Below are positions 1 through 8,831 of a stretch of DNA of 64,000 bases, in pieces. The notes under the pieces are model-generated. The model made no database searches and was not told the origin of the DNA. It was given only the letters and a program-made list of their open reading frames with translations. The stretch's first letter is position 1. Each line of letters starts with the position of its first letter. The translations under genes were made by a program, and so were the position numbers. Source of the DNA: an uncultured bacterium (GTDB lineage Bacteria; Bacteroidota; Rhodothermia; Rhodothermales; UBA10348); the NCBI GenBank assembly GCA_943788505.1, contig CALSQR010000002.1:1129213-1193212 (forward strand), in the 5' to 3' direction.

Positions 1-59
1 GCTTTAAGCAGGTCTTCAATCTGGGCGCGGTGCGCCGTCTGGGCGGTGTTTTCGCTCAT
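1..59 (-). CDS. rpsB: 30S ribosomal protein S2, N-terminal fragment (cut by window edge)
   Basis: Only the first 19 codons and part of the next are inside the window. They read MSENTAQTAHRAQIEDLLKA, and the end fits the start of S2, where an 'LLxAGVHFGH' motif normally follows. S2 is a structural protein of the 30S subunit. The gene lies 160 bases downstream of rpsI on the same strand, and the order rplM-rpsI-rpsB is common in many bacteria, which supports the call. The identification rests on this short N-terminus and the context. Confidence 0.75.
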   Translation of the reverse strand, partial: MSENTAQTAHRAQIEDLLK

Positions 60-219
60 TGGGTTGTTGTGGGTTGATGTCCGCTACACCGTTCATTAGC
101 CGACCGAACCATACGCCCCAATAAATCGGGTACGATAGGTCACCCCGGTCAGCATCCGGGTGTATGAGAGATATAAATCCGGTCGAAACCAAAAAGGCAT
201 CGACCGGAAAGGAGTTCGA

Positions 220-621
220 CTAGCGTTTCGAGAACTGGAAACGTTTACGCGCTTTCGGCTGTCCGTACTTCTTACGCTCGACCATACGTGGGTCACGCGT
301 CATGAAGCCAGCATCGCGAAGCGGTTTTCTCAGTTCTTCGTTGAACACGACCAATGCACGTGAAATGCCGAGACGGATTGCCTCTGCCTGACCGGTCATT
401 CCACCACCATGGGTGTTCACCACGACATCAAACTGACCACCTGTTTCCGTTACATCGAACGGGGAGGTGACCGACGACTGACGCCAGATGGTTGGGAAAT
501 ATTCGGTGAGTTCACGCTTGTTGATCACGACTTTGCCGGATCCGCCTGGACGCAGGTAGACACGTGCTACCGCATTCTTGCGGCGACCGACAGCGATGAA
601 CTGAGTAAGGGCTGTTGCCAT
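220..621 (-). CDS. rpsI: 30S ribosomal protein S9
   Basis: 133 residues, the usual length for S9. The N-terminus carries the family signature (FIAVGRRKNAVARVYLRPG), the middle has the GGGMTGQAEAIRLGISRAL stretch, and the protein ends in the basic tail KYGQPKARKRFQFSKR. In the family this tail reaches the P-site tRNA in the 30S subunit. The gene follows rplM by 35 bases, so the two are almost certainly cotranscribed, with rpsB next. Nothing unusual is visible. Confidence 0.97.
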   Translation of the reverse strand: MATALTQFIAVGRRKNAVARVYLRPGGSGKVVINKRELTEYFPTIWRQSSVTSPFDVTETGGQFDVVVNTHGGGMTGQAEAIRLGISRALVVFNEELRKPLRDAGFMTRDPRMVERKKYGQPKARKRFQFSKR

Positions 622-656
622 GATTCAGTTGGGTTGCAGTTGCTCGTTGAGAGCGT

Positions 657-1100
657 TCAGAGTTCGAGGGCTTGAGGTTGCTGGGCGCCATGGGGATGCT
701 CACTTCCGGCATATACCTTCAGTTTGCGACCCATTTCACGACCCAGAATACCTTTCGGGAGCATACCTTTGACGGCGTTCTGCACCATGAAAGTAGGCTT
801 GCTTACGCGAACCTCTCTCGGTGTGCGCACCCGAGCACCACCCGGATATCCGGTGTGGCGGAAGTACTCTTTGTCTGATTCCTTTTGACCGGTGAACCGG
901 ACTTTGTCGGCGTTGATGACAATCACGAAGTCACCCGTATCCACATGAGGTGTGTACGAAGGCTTGTGTTTGCCGCGCAGGATGGTGGCGATTTTAGAAG
1001 CGAGACGGCCAACTACGGCATTCTCAGCATCGACAACATGCCAGGCACGCTCGACTTCAGCCGGCTTAGCACTGATCGTTTTGAAGCTATTAACGTCCAT
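657..1100 (-). CDS. rplM: 50S ribosomal protein L13
   Basis: 147 residues from the ATG at 1100. The open frame runs 21 codons further upstream, but L13 proteins begin close to 'FxAKPxxVxRxWxVVDA', so the internal ATG ([13 protein letters not shown]) is preferred. Family motifs are clear: [52 protein letters not shown] and a closing QQPQALEL. L13 is an early-assembly protein of the 50S subunit. It is the first gene of the rplM-rpsI-rpsB run and sits behind a sigma70-like promoter, with an untranslated leader of about 115 bases. Confidence 0.96.
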   Translation of the reverse strand: MDVNSFKTISAKPAEVERAWHVVDAENAVVGRLASKIATILRGKHKPSYTPHVDTGDFVIVINADKVRFTGQKESDKEYFRHTGYPGGARVRTPREVRVSKPTFMVQNAVKGMLPKGILGREMGRKLKVYAGSEHPHGAQQPQALEL

Positions 1101-1223
1101 CGGGACTCGGGAAATATTATGAGGAGTGCATGGGGTGCACTCCGAATGTTCAGACTCCGGCAAGAAGACGATATCGGATGATTTCGTTCTTCAGTGGGGC
1201 GCCGGAAAAAAACGCAGACCGCT

Positions 1224-1252
1224 AAAATACAACGAAGTGGGTGCTTCGTCAA
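1224..1252 (-). promoter_or_regulatory. Putative sigma70-type promoter of the rplM-rpsI(-rpsB) operon
   Basis: Read on the minus strand, TTGACG (1252-1247) and TATTTT (1229-1224) are separated by exactly 17 bases. This is close to the TTGACA-N17-TATAAT consensus. Transcription would start near 1217 and leave a leader of about 115 bases before the rplM ATG at 1100. The spacer contains part of a small inverted repeat (ACGAAG...CTTCGT). The function is inferred from sequence and position only. Confidence 0.5.
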
Positions 1253-1610
1253 TGATCTAGCTGAATGAAAACGGGGCCTGACACGCATGACAAGCGGTTT
1301 AGTCCCCCGTTGCAGGGTTTATGGCAACGAGAACGTTATTCTTCCGCCAATCTTGAAATATGAGATCAATTTCTAACGACCACCGATTCTTGGCCACAAG
1401 GCCTTGTAGCCAGTCGATTTGTGCTCAAATCGTGGCCTCACCAGCGCAACGGATACTTGATCGAATTCTTAGGGCTCCTGACTGAAATACGGGAGCCAAA
1501 GTGTCGATAACTAGGGTTGAAGCTGGTTTCTACGCTCTTTTGCGTTGCTATAAAGAGTCCATCCAGCTACCTTCAAGCCCTTTCCGTACTACTTGGCAAC
1601 ACAGGTTCTT
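1253..1610. other. Non-coding stretch between divergent genes
   Basis: About 360 bases lie between the rplM promoter and the outer-membrane protein gene at 1611. I see no convincing reading frame, tRNA or strong hairpin. It presumably holds the plus-strand promoter for 1611, but no well-spaced -35/-10 pair stood out. Confidence 0.4.
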
Positions 1611-2312
1611 ATGAAGCGTCTGCGACTCTTTTTCCTTCTGGCTCTTGCCTTATTACTAACGACACTGCCGACGACTTCCTCGTCCGCCCAAGACGTCGGT
1701 GTCGGGGTTCGTGTCGGCACGACGGGTGTCGCGGGGTCAATCGCTATTGGAATAACCCCAAAGCTCTCCCTTCGTGGCAATGGCAGTGTGTTCTCTGTTC
1801 CGGTTCCCTTGAATGATACATTCGGGGATGACCCTCGCGTGGATGCCACTGGCGATGCGAACGTAGGTGCTTTTTCCGGTTTTCTGGACTTCCACCCATT
1901 CGGATCCAACTTTAGGCTTTCCGGAGGCATTGGAAAAAACAACTTCACGGTTGATGCAGTCGCCACACCACTCGACTCCGTCTGCTTTGGAACGGAGGAT
2001 AGTTCGGGTGTATGCGATGGCAAGGTTTTTTCGCCCGATGAACTCGGTACGCTGAAGGCGAAGGTCAAGTATCCAGCAGCCATTCATCCCTATGTGGGGA
2101 TTGGATTCGGAAACCTGGCAACAGGCTCTTCTAGATTCACGTTCCTTCTTGATCTTGGAGCCTATTACTCGGCGGTTCCTGAACTAACCCTTGAAGGAGC
2201 GGGACTCATTACTCCGACCGCATCTCCTGAAAACGTCCAGAACTTAAACGAAGCCATAAAATCCTTTGCTTGGTATCCGGTTTTATCGATCGGAGTAGGA
2301 ATCAGGCTCTGA
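1611..2312 (+). CDS. Predicted outer-membrane beta-barrel protein
   Basis: 233 residues from the ATG at 1611. An in-frame TTG at 1593 is less likely because the signal peptide begins neatly at MKRLRLFF. Residues 1-27 form a type I signal peptide (basic N-region, Leu-rich core, SSSAQ cleavage region). The mature part has alternating glycine-rich, beta-prone stretches such as VGVGVRVGTTGVAGSIAIG, HPYVGIGFGN and a C-terminus YPVLSIGVGIRL, typical of small barrels. No specific family was recognised. It is followed after 84 bases by a lipoprotein on the same strand and may share a surface role with it. Confidence 0.65.
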   Translation: MKRLRLFFLLALALLLTTLPTTSSSAQDVGVGVRVGTTGVAGSIAIGITPKLSLRGNGSVFSVPVPLNDTFGDDPRVDATGDANVGAFSGFLDFHPFGSNFRLSGGIGKNNFTVDAVATPLDSVCFGTEDSSGVCDGKVFSPDELGTLKAKVKYPAAIHPYVGIGFGNLATGSSRFTFLLDLGAYYSAVPELTLEGAGLITPTASPENVQNLNEAIKSFAWYPVLSIGVGIRL

Positions 2313-2396
2313 TATATGACCTGATGTTACGAGCCTTCTTACCTGTCTGTATCGCCAGACATCGATTTTCACACACTGCCCTGTTTATACCGCACC

Positions 2397-4127
2397 ATGA
2401 TTGTATTAACTACCAGATACTTCCCGATTCTGACCGCGCTCCTGCTGTCATTGACCTTGTCTAGCTGTGACTTCAATGGAGTCCGGGATGCGTTTGAAAA
2501 TATTGACATCGTTATTGGGTTAGAACCCATCGACACGGTGGTTAATGGCGTCATTGTGGATGCAGGGACAGGAGAACTCATTAGCGCTCGACTCTCGTTT
2601 AGCGGCCCGGACGCCACTTTTCTGATCGATTCCTATAGCGACCCAATCGAGGATATCACAGCGGGAGACGGCGTTATCACGTTCGGTATCCAAAACTCGC
2701 TTGTACCGTCTAGTTCAAACCCTGTTGAATTCGATGTCCGGGCAGAAGCAGGTGGGTATTACACAACTACTCGGCGAGTCATTCTCGAGCAGTCCGATGG
2801 ACAGTTTTTTACCATTAAGATGGCGCGGGATAACATCAACTCGGTCATCGATGGCACGGCAAGTCGTGTAGATGCCCAAGTGTCGACGTCCGGGACCGGG
2901 CAAGTGCAGCAAACAGTGATCGTCTCGACAGCACCCGCGTCCTCATCCACTCAGTCCCAGGCAAGCATCACGATTGCACAAGGCACTATCCCGACAACTG
3001 CAGAGGGGGCCATCCTTCAAGGACAGATTACCACGCAGCTACGTGTTTACGATTCGGCAAGTGGTTTGTCCGCATTGCCTTCAGGCGCCCGGCTTGCCAA
3101 TGGATCGAGTAATGCCATTGCTGGCGCTGCGTTCTTCAAGATGTTTGACCAAGCCGGCAATGTCGCAGTCTCCTTTCCGTCGGCAACCGGAAAAGGGGTC
3201 GCAAATGGAGCCAGTGTCTGTAATGCAGGAGATACGAGTCTAATCGTCCGTTCGTCCGATACGGCTCTAATAGCTGCCGTCAATCTCCTGTCAGGATCAG
3301 CCAATGCGGACGTTTATGCCTATCAGCCAGCCAACGGAGCGAACGACGTGGTGGGATCGGTTGTCGTTACCATCGAAGGGGGCCAGGCAACAACTGAGGT
3401 CTGTCTTGGGAGTGCGGCGCCTAATGTTGATTTGACCACCGTAGATGCTAGTGGCGGACTAATTTTCACGTTTGCCCTAAGTGCGGGTCAGGTAACGAGT
3501 GGCTCTCTTGAGCACATGGTAGCTATCTTAAGTCCTGGGAGTGGGGTAAATGTCGACTTTACTCTTGTCGGGGCAGGCCTTTTCCATACGGGCAACATGT
3601 TTGTTCCAGGCGGTACCACCACGTTTATCATTAAGAGTCTTGTTGGTAGTCCGGGCAATGTCGATGTGGTCGATGGGACAACGTACTTCCTCGCAGCAGA
3701 AGTACCCGGGTCGGACCTGTTCGTGGTTGATGTCGGCAATCCGTTATCAGGATCGTCCTCTCTAACATTACCGTCGACATCAAGTCTAGCCTCTTTCGGT
3801 CTGACGGCATCGGTCCAATGTCCAGCAGGGCAGGAATTTGATGTTCAAATTTCGGACGAGAGCCTGGATGCGGTTAATATTTTCTATCGCCCCAACGCGC
3901 CGGGGACATCGTGGACGCTGTTGCCAGGTAGTGCCATTTCAAATAAAGATGCTACCGCCTCGTCCGTAACGATTGAGGGAACGATTAGCCTATTGACCTC
4001 CACAGAATATGCGTTTAGGGGTGTTTTGGGGGCCAATTCAGCAAGTACGTTACGTACTACCCCCGGGTCGCCTCAGTCATGGTTTATTGATCTCGATGCA
4101 GACGAGGTGGGCCTAACCTGCGAATAA
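2397..4127 (+). CDS. Large secreted lipoprotein of unknown function
   Basis: 576 residues. The N-terminus (TALLLSLTLSSC) is a lipoprotein signal peptide with the lipobox ending at Cys22-24, so the product is probably anchored in the outer membrane. Residues of about 45-70 (VVNGVIVDAGTGELISARLSF) resemble the start of a carboxypeptidase-regulatory-like or other Ig-type beta-sandwich domain. The rest is Ser/Thr/Gly/Ala-rich and beta-prone, with no catalytic motif that I recognise. It lies between a barrel protein and an ECF sigma factor, all on the plus strand. A surface adhesin or matrix role is possible but not shown. Confidence 0.6.
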   Translation: MIVLTTRYFPILTALLLSLTLSSCDFNGVRDAFENIDIVIGLEPIDTVVNGVIVDAGTGELISARLSFSGPDATFLIDSYSDPIEDITAGDGVITFGIQNSLVPSSSNPVEFDVRAEAGGYYTTTRRVILEQSDGQFFTIKMARDNINSVIDGTASRVDAQVSTSGTGQVQQTVIVSTAPASSSTQSQASITIAQGTIPTTAEGAILQGQITTQLRVYDSASGLSALPSGARLANGSSNAIAGAAFFKMFDQAGNVAVSFPSATGKGVANGASVCNAGDTSLIVRSSDTALIAAVNLLSGSANADVYAYQPANGANDVVGSVVVTIEGGQATTEVCLGSAAPNVDLTTVDASGGLIFTFALSAGQVTSGSLEHMVAILSPGSGVNVDFTLVGAGLFHTGNMFVPGGTTTFIIKSLVGSPGNVDVVDGTTYFLAAEVPGSDLFVVDVGNPLSGSSSLTLPSTSSLASFGLTASVQCPAGQEFDVQISDESLDAVNIFYRPNAPGTSWTLLPGSAISNKDATASSVTIEGTISLLTSTEYAFRGVLGANSASTLRTTPGSPQSWFIDLDADEVGLTCE

Positions 4128-4312
4128 CATCGCAGTGTCAGTTGAGCTGATTTGCTTGGGGCGGCCAAGAGTTTTCCACAATTAGCCTCTTTTTGGTCCC
4201 AAAGTAGCCTCAATGTCGTTCGGTTTGCACAGGCTCCGTTTCTGTACATGAGCAGGCGCGGTCTTTTTCGGGGAGCGCGTCCACTCTAACCCAGGACCCT
4301 TGCCTTGCGCCT

Positions 4313-4960
4313 ATGTCGTACCGAACAGAACTCACTTCTCTTGAGACGCTTGCGTCCACACTTCCGTTTGATCTCGATCAATCAGATCGCGTCAATGAGG
4401 CCTTTGTGGCTTATATGGAGGATCGCCTGTCGCAGCACAAGACACTGATTGATTTATGGACGTATTGCTATGTCCGGCGGTACTTCTTAATCAAATTCAT
4501 TCGGGAGCGCACGTTTCAGGTCAGCGAGTTAGACCAAGTAGTTGAGCAAGCCTATCGGAAGGTAGAGTCATCACGTTCTCTTATTGCTCATCACGACCGA
4601 TATGCCCAGTGGGTAAGTGTCGTATGTCGCAATACGTATATGAACTTTGTCTCTCGGCGCCAAGCCCTCACGTCGTTGCTTCCAAGTCATGATTTCCCGT
4701 TGCCACCCAAGGTGGGATCCGACCTTGATGTGAATGCGGGCGCCATCCACGAGGCCCTTCGAAGAGCGATTCAGGAATTGCCTGAATTCCTTCAGTCAAC
4801 CGCCCGAATGCGATTTGTTGAGAATCTGACCTATGAAGAGATAAGTCGAATCGTAGGTAAGCGTATACCAACCATCCGTTCTTACATCCACAAGATTTGC
4901 CAGAGATTCAGGAAGGATCGCCAACTGATGGCATGGGCTGAACGGCTTCTCGAGCCATGA
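4313..4960 (+). CDS. ECF-type RNA polymerase sigma factor
   Basis: 215 residues. The N-terminal half holds a region 2-like helix set (LWTYCYVRRYFLIKFIRE, then LDQVVEQAYRKVESSR and WVSVVCRNTYMNFV), and the C-terminus a region 4 helix-turn-helix (LPEFLQSTARMRFVENLTYEEIS then GKRIPTIRSYIHKICQRFRKD). Family knowledge predicts core RNA polymerase recruitment to a small regulon. It is followed after 66 bases by a protein with a single membrane segment, which may be its regulator. The sequence is divergent from the common RpoE type, so the ECF subgroup is not assigned. Confidence 0.75.
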   Translation: MSYRTELTSLETLASTLPFDLDQSDRVNEAFVAYMEDRLSQHKTLIDLWTYCYVRRYFLIKFIRERTFQVSELDQVVEQAYRKVESSRSLIAHHDRYAQWVSVVCRNTYMNFVSRRQALTSLLPSHDFPLPPKVGSDLDVNAGAIHEALRRAIQELPEFLQSTARMRFVENLTYEEISRIVGKRIPTIRSYIHKICQRFRKDRQLMAWAERLLEP

Positions 4961-5026
4961 GGTTATGCTCCTTTTCATTCTGTGTCTTATTGCTACGCCA
5001 CCACCAGCCACCACTTGCTTGTTACC

Positions 5027-5968
5027 ATGACGTTTCGCCTTGAAAAGCTCATTGGCAAACTGACCCGCCGAAAATCGACGCGTGCGCTAGAGCACGTCCT
5101 CGAAGCTGGCCGAGTTTTAGTGAATCCTGAAGCCGACGAAACACTGGCCGCCTATTGGGCGCTCCGGCCAGAAGAAAAACGGGAAGGCGCCAACCAAACA
5201 TTCGGATTGGCCCTTGCTCAACGACGATATCTGGAGCGTCTCAAGAGGGACAGAGTGCGTCTAGAGCAGGCTGTAGAGGCAACACGAAAACTAGCGGTAT
5301 CAGAAGATGCGAAGGTTCTTCGGGATCCGCTTCAGCATTTCCTGGAGTTGTCAGGGTGCGACCCGGCAGATATTCCGGCGCTTTACGCCCTCACTGAACG
5401 CGAAGCAACAAGTTCTGATAGACCAGTCTCTCGTTTTCGTATTGATAGGCCGTCCCGGGTGTTGAAGCGCGCCGCTTCGGGCGCCCTTCTTGCTTCGCTC
5501 GTTCTTTACGTCGTCACTCTAGGGTTAAATGCGTCAGATCCGCTTATCAAGCGTGTGCTTAACGAATCGCAATCACAAGCAGTGTCTTGGTACATGCTTG
5601 GGCAGACCTCACGCGGTGCGGAAGCTGCTTGGCAACGAGAAGTCAGTGCTGGATATCTTGAGGCGTTTTCACTTTTGAACGACTCAAGGACATCCATTTT
5701 GGGCCAATTTCCGGGGTATGACCGGGGGAGGCTGACTATTGCAACGAAGAAAATGGCCGATGTGGTTGCTATGCAGCGTCAACGAGAACCGGCTTCTTCA
5801 AGAGTCTTAATCCTTCTCGCTGGACTCTACATCACATTAGATCGCAAGGACGAAGCAAGACCTATACTCGAGAATGTAGTGCGTCGAAACGATGATGAGG
5901 CCGAGCGAGCTCAGGCACTCCTTGATGCCACTCGAGCCTCCTCCCGAACCGAGGGGTACCCGCCGTAA
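5027..5968 (+). CDS. Single-pass membrane protein next to ECF sigma factor; possible regulator
   Basis: 313 residues from the ATG at 5027. A GTG at 4982 would add 15 residues with no obvious role. Residues 1-145 are charged and helical, about 155-175 (ASGALLASLVLYVVTLGLNA) form one membrane segment, and the rest is helical, ending in a TPR-like pair (VLILLAGLYITLDRKDEARP, then ILENVVRRNDDEAERAQALL). The topology (cytoplasmic N-domain, one membrane span, external C-domain) and its position after a sigma gene match an anti-sigma factor, but no zinc-binding anti-sigma motif is visible. The function is inferred from context only. Confidence 0.5.
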   Translation: MTFRLEKLIGKLTRRKSTRALEHVLEAGRVLVNPEADETLAAYWALRPEEKREGANQTFGLALAQRRYLERLKRDRVRLEQAVEATRKLAVSEDAKVLRDPLQHFLELSGCDPADIPALYALTEREATSSDRPVSRFRIDRPSRVLKRAASGALLASLVLYVVTLGLNASDPLIKRVLNESQSQAVSWYMLGQTSRGAEAAWQREVSAGYLEAFSLLNDSRTSILGQFPGYDRGRLTIATKKMADVVAMQRQREPASSRVLILLAGLYITLDRKDEARPILENVVRRNDDEAERAQALLDATRASSRTEGYPP

Positions 5969-6030
5969 TCTGCAAAGGCGTTGACAACAAGTCCCTGATC
6001 AAACGGGTCAGATACGGATAATCGAATCTG

Positions 6031-7152
6031 TCAGGCGTACGTATTCAACATCACTGGCATGATGAGCATCATCATGGTTTCGCCTTCCTTCTGGTTAGCT
6101 GGAGTGACAACGCCGGCTCGGTTGGGCGATGAGAACTCAAACAAGACGTCTTCAGCATCTATGTTCGAGAGGACTTCTGTGAGGTACGTGGCATTGAAGC
6201 CGATGACTAGGCTGTCCCCGTCATAATCGCACGGAACGGTCTCATTGGCAGCGCTGGCCCGTTCAAGGTCTTCTGCTGAGATGACCACACTGTCTTTTTC
6301 CACCGAAAGCCGAATCTGATTCGTCATGGTCGAGGAATACAGAGCCACACGTTTCACGGCAGCCAGCATCGTGTCCTTATTGGCTGTCATTTTCTTGTCA
6401 TTGTCGACAGGAATAACAGCCTGGTAATTTGGATAGGGCTCATCAATCAGGCGAGCCAAGACCCGTGAGTCGCCGAAGTCAAATCCAGCATATCCGCTGT
6501 CTACGGTAAGGGTACAGGAGTCATCGGTGGCCACCTTGGCGGCCAATGAAACAGCTTTTTCCGGGACGATGAAATCCATGTCTTCCGATGAGCCGAGGTG
6601 ATCAAGCTGAAGCTTGACAAGACGATGCCCATCGGTGGCAACGGCTTTGCCAGACTCTCGGCCAATCTGGAAATAGATTCCCATCATGGCTGGTCGTAGC
6701 GCATCCCGGCTAACTGCAAAGCTGGTTTTTGTGATGGCTCGTTTAAGCAACGCGCCATCGGTTTCGACCGAAACACTGTCGCTCAGCTCAGGAAGTGCCG
6801 GGTAATCGGCTCCATCATGGCCGACCATTTTATAGTGTCCTTTATCGGTGTCGAGAACGACATTGAAGTCATCATCGGCAGAAAAACGAACTGGCACGTT
6901 CGACAATGCACGAAGCGTGTCGATCAATCGCTTGGCAGGAACGGCGACTCGCGATGGGCCGTCGATTTCAACGGCAACGTTGATCTTCTGGATAATGGAG
7001 ATCTCCAGATCCGTAGCGCTTAGCCGGAGCTTGCCACCGTCTTCTTCAAAAAGAATGCATTCCAGAATAGGAAGCGTGCTTTTGGTTGGAACGGCGCCAC
7101 TGACGGTCTGCAGGGCTTTGAGAAGTTCAGCGCTTGAAGCGGCGAATTTCAT
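6031..7152 (-). CDS. dnaN: DNA polymerase III beta subunit (sliding clamp)
   Basis: 373 residues from the ATG at 7152. An upstream in-frame ATG at 7197 would add 15 residues not seen in the family, which begins MKFxxxxxxLLxxL. Typical clamp features are present: GAVPTKSTLPILECILFE, LSATDLEISI, VAVPAKRLIDTLRAL and a C-terminus ending MMLIMPVMLNTYA, matching the 'MPM' ending of clamps. It forms the ring that tethers the replicative polymerase. It lies 128 bases downstream of dnaA on the same strand, the classical dnaA-dnaN order. Confidence 0.96.
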   Translation of the reverse strand: MKFAASSAELLKALQTVSGAVPTKSTLPILECILFEEDGGKLRLSATDLEISIIQKINVAVEIDGPSRVAVPAKRLIDTLRALSNVPVRFSADDDFNVVLDTDKGHYKMVGHDGADYPALPELSDSVSVETDGALLKRAITKTSFAVSRDALRPAMMGIYFQIGRESGKAVATDGHRLVKLQLDHLGSSEDMDFIVPEKAVSLAAKVATDDSCTLTVDSGYAGFDFGDSRVLARLIDEPYPNYQAVIPVDNDKKMTANKDTMLAAVKRVALYSSTMTNQIRLSVEKDSVVISAEDLERASAANETVPCDYDGDSLVIGFNATYLTEVLSNIDAEDVLFEFSSPNRAGVVTPANQKEGETMMMLIMPVMLNTYA

Positions 7153-7280
7153 GATGGGGTACCCGAGGTTGAACTGATCCGGGAAGATACCAACCACGAC
7201 CCCCCGATTGCTACCCGTGAGTCGTGTTTTTGATGGCCTTGAGCAAGGATTATCCGTGATGTGCGGAAGAGAAGCTCATT

Positions 7281-8831
7281 TTAGCGGCTACGAAGGTCAA
7301 TTTTATTGGTAATCTCGTCGATGATCTCAGAAAATTTAGGATCTGTTTCGATCTGGTTCTCGACACTCGTGTTGGCATGAATCACCGTAGAGTGGTCCCT
7401 TCCTCCGAAGTGAAGGCCAATCGTTTTGAGGGAATGCTGCGTCAGTTTTTTACAGAAGAACATCGCCACCTGACGAGCTTGCACGACTTCCCGCTTTCGG
7501 GTTTTGGCACGGACAAGGTCTTCTTCAATGTTGAAATACTCGCAGACCAGGCGTTGAATCTGATCTATTGTCAGCGTGACGCGGGTATCTGTGATCAGAT
7601 CGCGCAAGACGTCTTTTGCAAGAGAAAGGTCAATTTCTCGTTTGTGGAGCGTGCCATGAGCGAGAAGTCTGATAAGTGCGCCTTCTAACTCGCGTATGTT
7701 CGACTTGATGTTGTGAGCGACGAATTCAAAAATATCATCACTAATATCGATCCCGTCCTCGATCGCTTTTCGGCGTAGGATGGCCATGCGAGTTTCAAAG
7801 TCCGGCGGTTGAAGGTCAGCCGAAAGCCCCCACTGGAATCGCGACAATAGCCGTTCTTCGATTCCCTGGATGTCTCTTGGTGGACGATCTGCGGACAGGA
7901 TGATCTGCTTACCGCTCTGGTGGAGGGCGTTGAAAATGTGGAAGAACTCCTCCTGCGTCTTCTCTTTGCCACTGAAGAACTGAACGTCATCGATGACTAA
8001 CAAGTCGATCTGGCGATAGAAGAGGGAGAAGTCACTGACTCGGTTGTTCTGGATAGCTTGAACAAATTCGTTCGTGAAGCGCTCGCTTGAAACGTAGAGC
8101 ACCGTTGCGTCAGGCTTGTTCGCATGCAAGTAATTTCCAATCGCCTGGATAAGGTGGGTTTTCCCAAGCCCCACGCCACCGTAGAGCAGGAATGGGTTGA
8201 AGCTCGTTCCGCCAGGCTGCTGCGCGATGGCGACTGAGGCACTTCTGGCGAGTCGGTTACAGTCTCCTTCAATGAACCTATCGAACGTGTAGTTCGGATT
8301 CAGATGGGACTCGACTTGGATTTTCTGTATCCCAGGAATCACAAATGGATTGCTAATCGTCGTTCCACCAGTCGGTGCGGTAGACGGGTTACCAAATCCG
8401 GTATGGCCTGACGGTGTAACAGGCATTCCGAACCCGCCGTGTCCCATGCCCCGTTGGTTGCCAGCAGTCTGGCGGCCTGCAGTGAAAGTTGGTTGTGGTT
8501 CATTCGCGGGCTGACGAGCAGGCAACTGCATAACCGTACCGTCAAATCCAGATTCCTGATCGTCTTTTTCAATGACGATATCGTAGAAGAGCCTTCCCTG
8601 CGGACCAAGAACCTTCGTTATCGTTTTGCGGAGAAGACCGAAATAATGTTCTTCGAGCCACTCAAAGTAAAAACGGCTGGGAAGCTGAATGGTAAGCTTT
8701 GACAGCTCAACGTCTTCCTCCAAACGAAGCGGCTTCAACGGAGAAAACCACGTCCGGAAACTTTGACGGCTGACGTTATCTCGGATGATATCGAGACACG
8801 CGTTCCAGACTGTTTCGGGAGTCTTCTCCAT
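7281..8831 (-). CDS. dnaA: Chromosomal replication initiator protein DnaA
   Basis: 516 residues, somewhat longer than the usual 440-470. Domain I (about 1-90) starts VWNACLDIIRDNVSRQSFRTWF. Domain II (about 95-175) is a Gly/Pro/Thr-rich linker that accounts for the extra length. Domain III is an AAA+ ATPase with Walker A GGVGLGKTHLIQ near residue 219, Walker B LLVIDDVQFF, and sensor segments. Domain IV carries the DNA-binding signature GGRDHSTVIHA. The protein binds DnaA boxes and opens the origin. The long intergenic region upstream of its start is a candidate origin. Confidence 0.97.
   Translation of the reverse strand: MEKTPETVWNACLDIIRDNVSRQSFRTWFSPLKPLRLEEDVELSKLTIQLPSRFYFEWLEEHYFGLLRKTITKVLGPQGRLFYDIVIEKDDQESGFDGTVMQLPARQPANEPQPTFTAGRQTAGNQRGMGHGGFGMPVTPSGHTGFGNPSTAPTGGTTISNPFVIPGIQKIQVESHLNPNYTFDRFIEGDCNRLARSASVAIAQQPGGTSFNPFLLYGGVGLGKTHLIQAIGNYLHANKPDATVLYVSSERFTNEFVQAIQNNRVSDFSLFYRQIDLLVIDDVQFFSGKEKTQEEFFHIFNALHQSGKQIILSADRPPRDIQGIEERLLSRFQWGLSADLQPPDFETRMAILRRKAIEDGIDISDDIFEFVAHNIKSNIRELEGALIRLLAHGTLHKREIDLSLAKDVLRDLITDTRVTLTIDQIQRLVCEYFNIEEDLVRAKTRKREVVQARQVAMFFCKKLTQHSLKTIGLHFGGRDHSTVIHANTSVENQIETDPKFSEIIDEITNKIDLRSR

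Noticed and set aside
4172-4180. Single TTTTCCACA as a DnaA box
   Set aside because: One isolated site is expected by chance in a window of this size, and it has no companions nearby.
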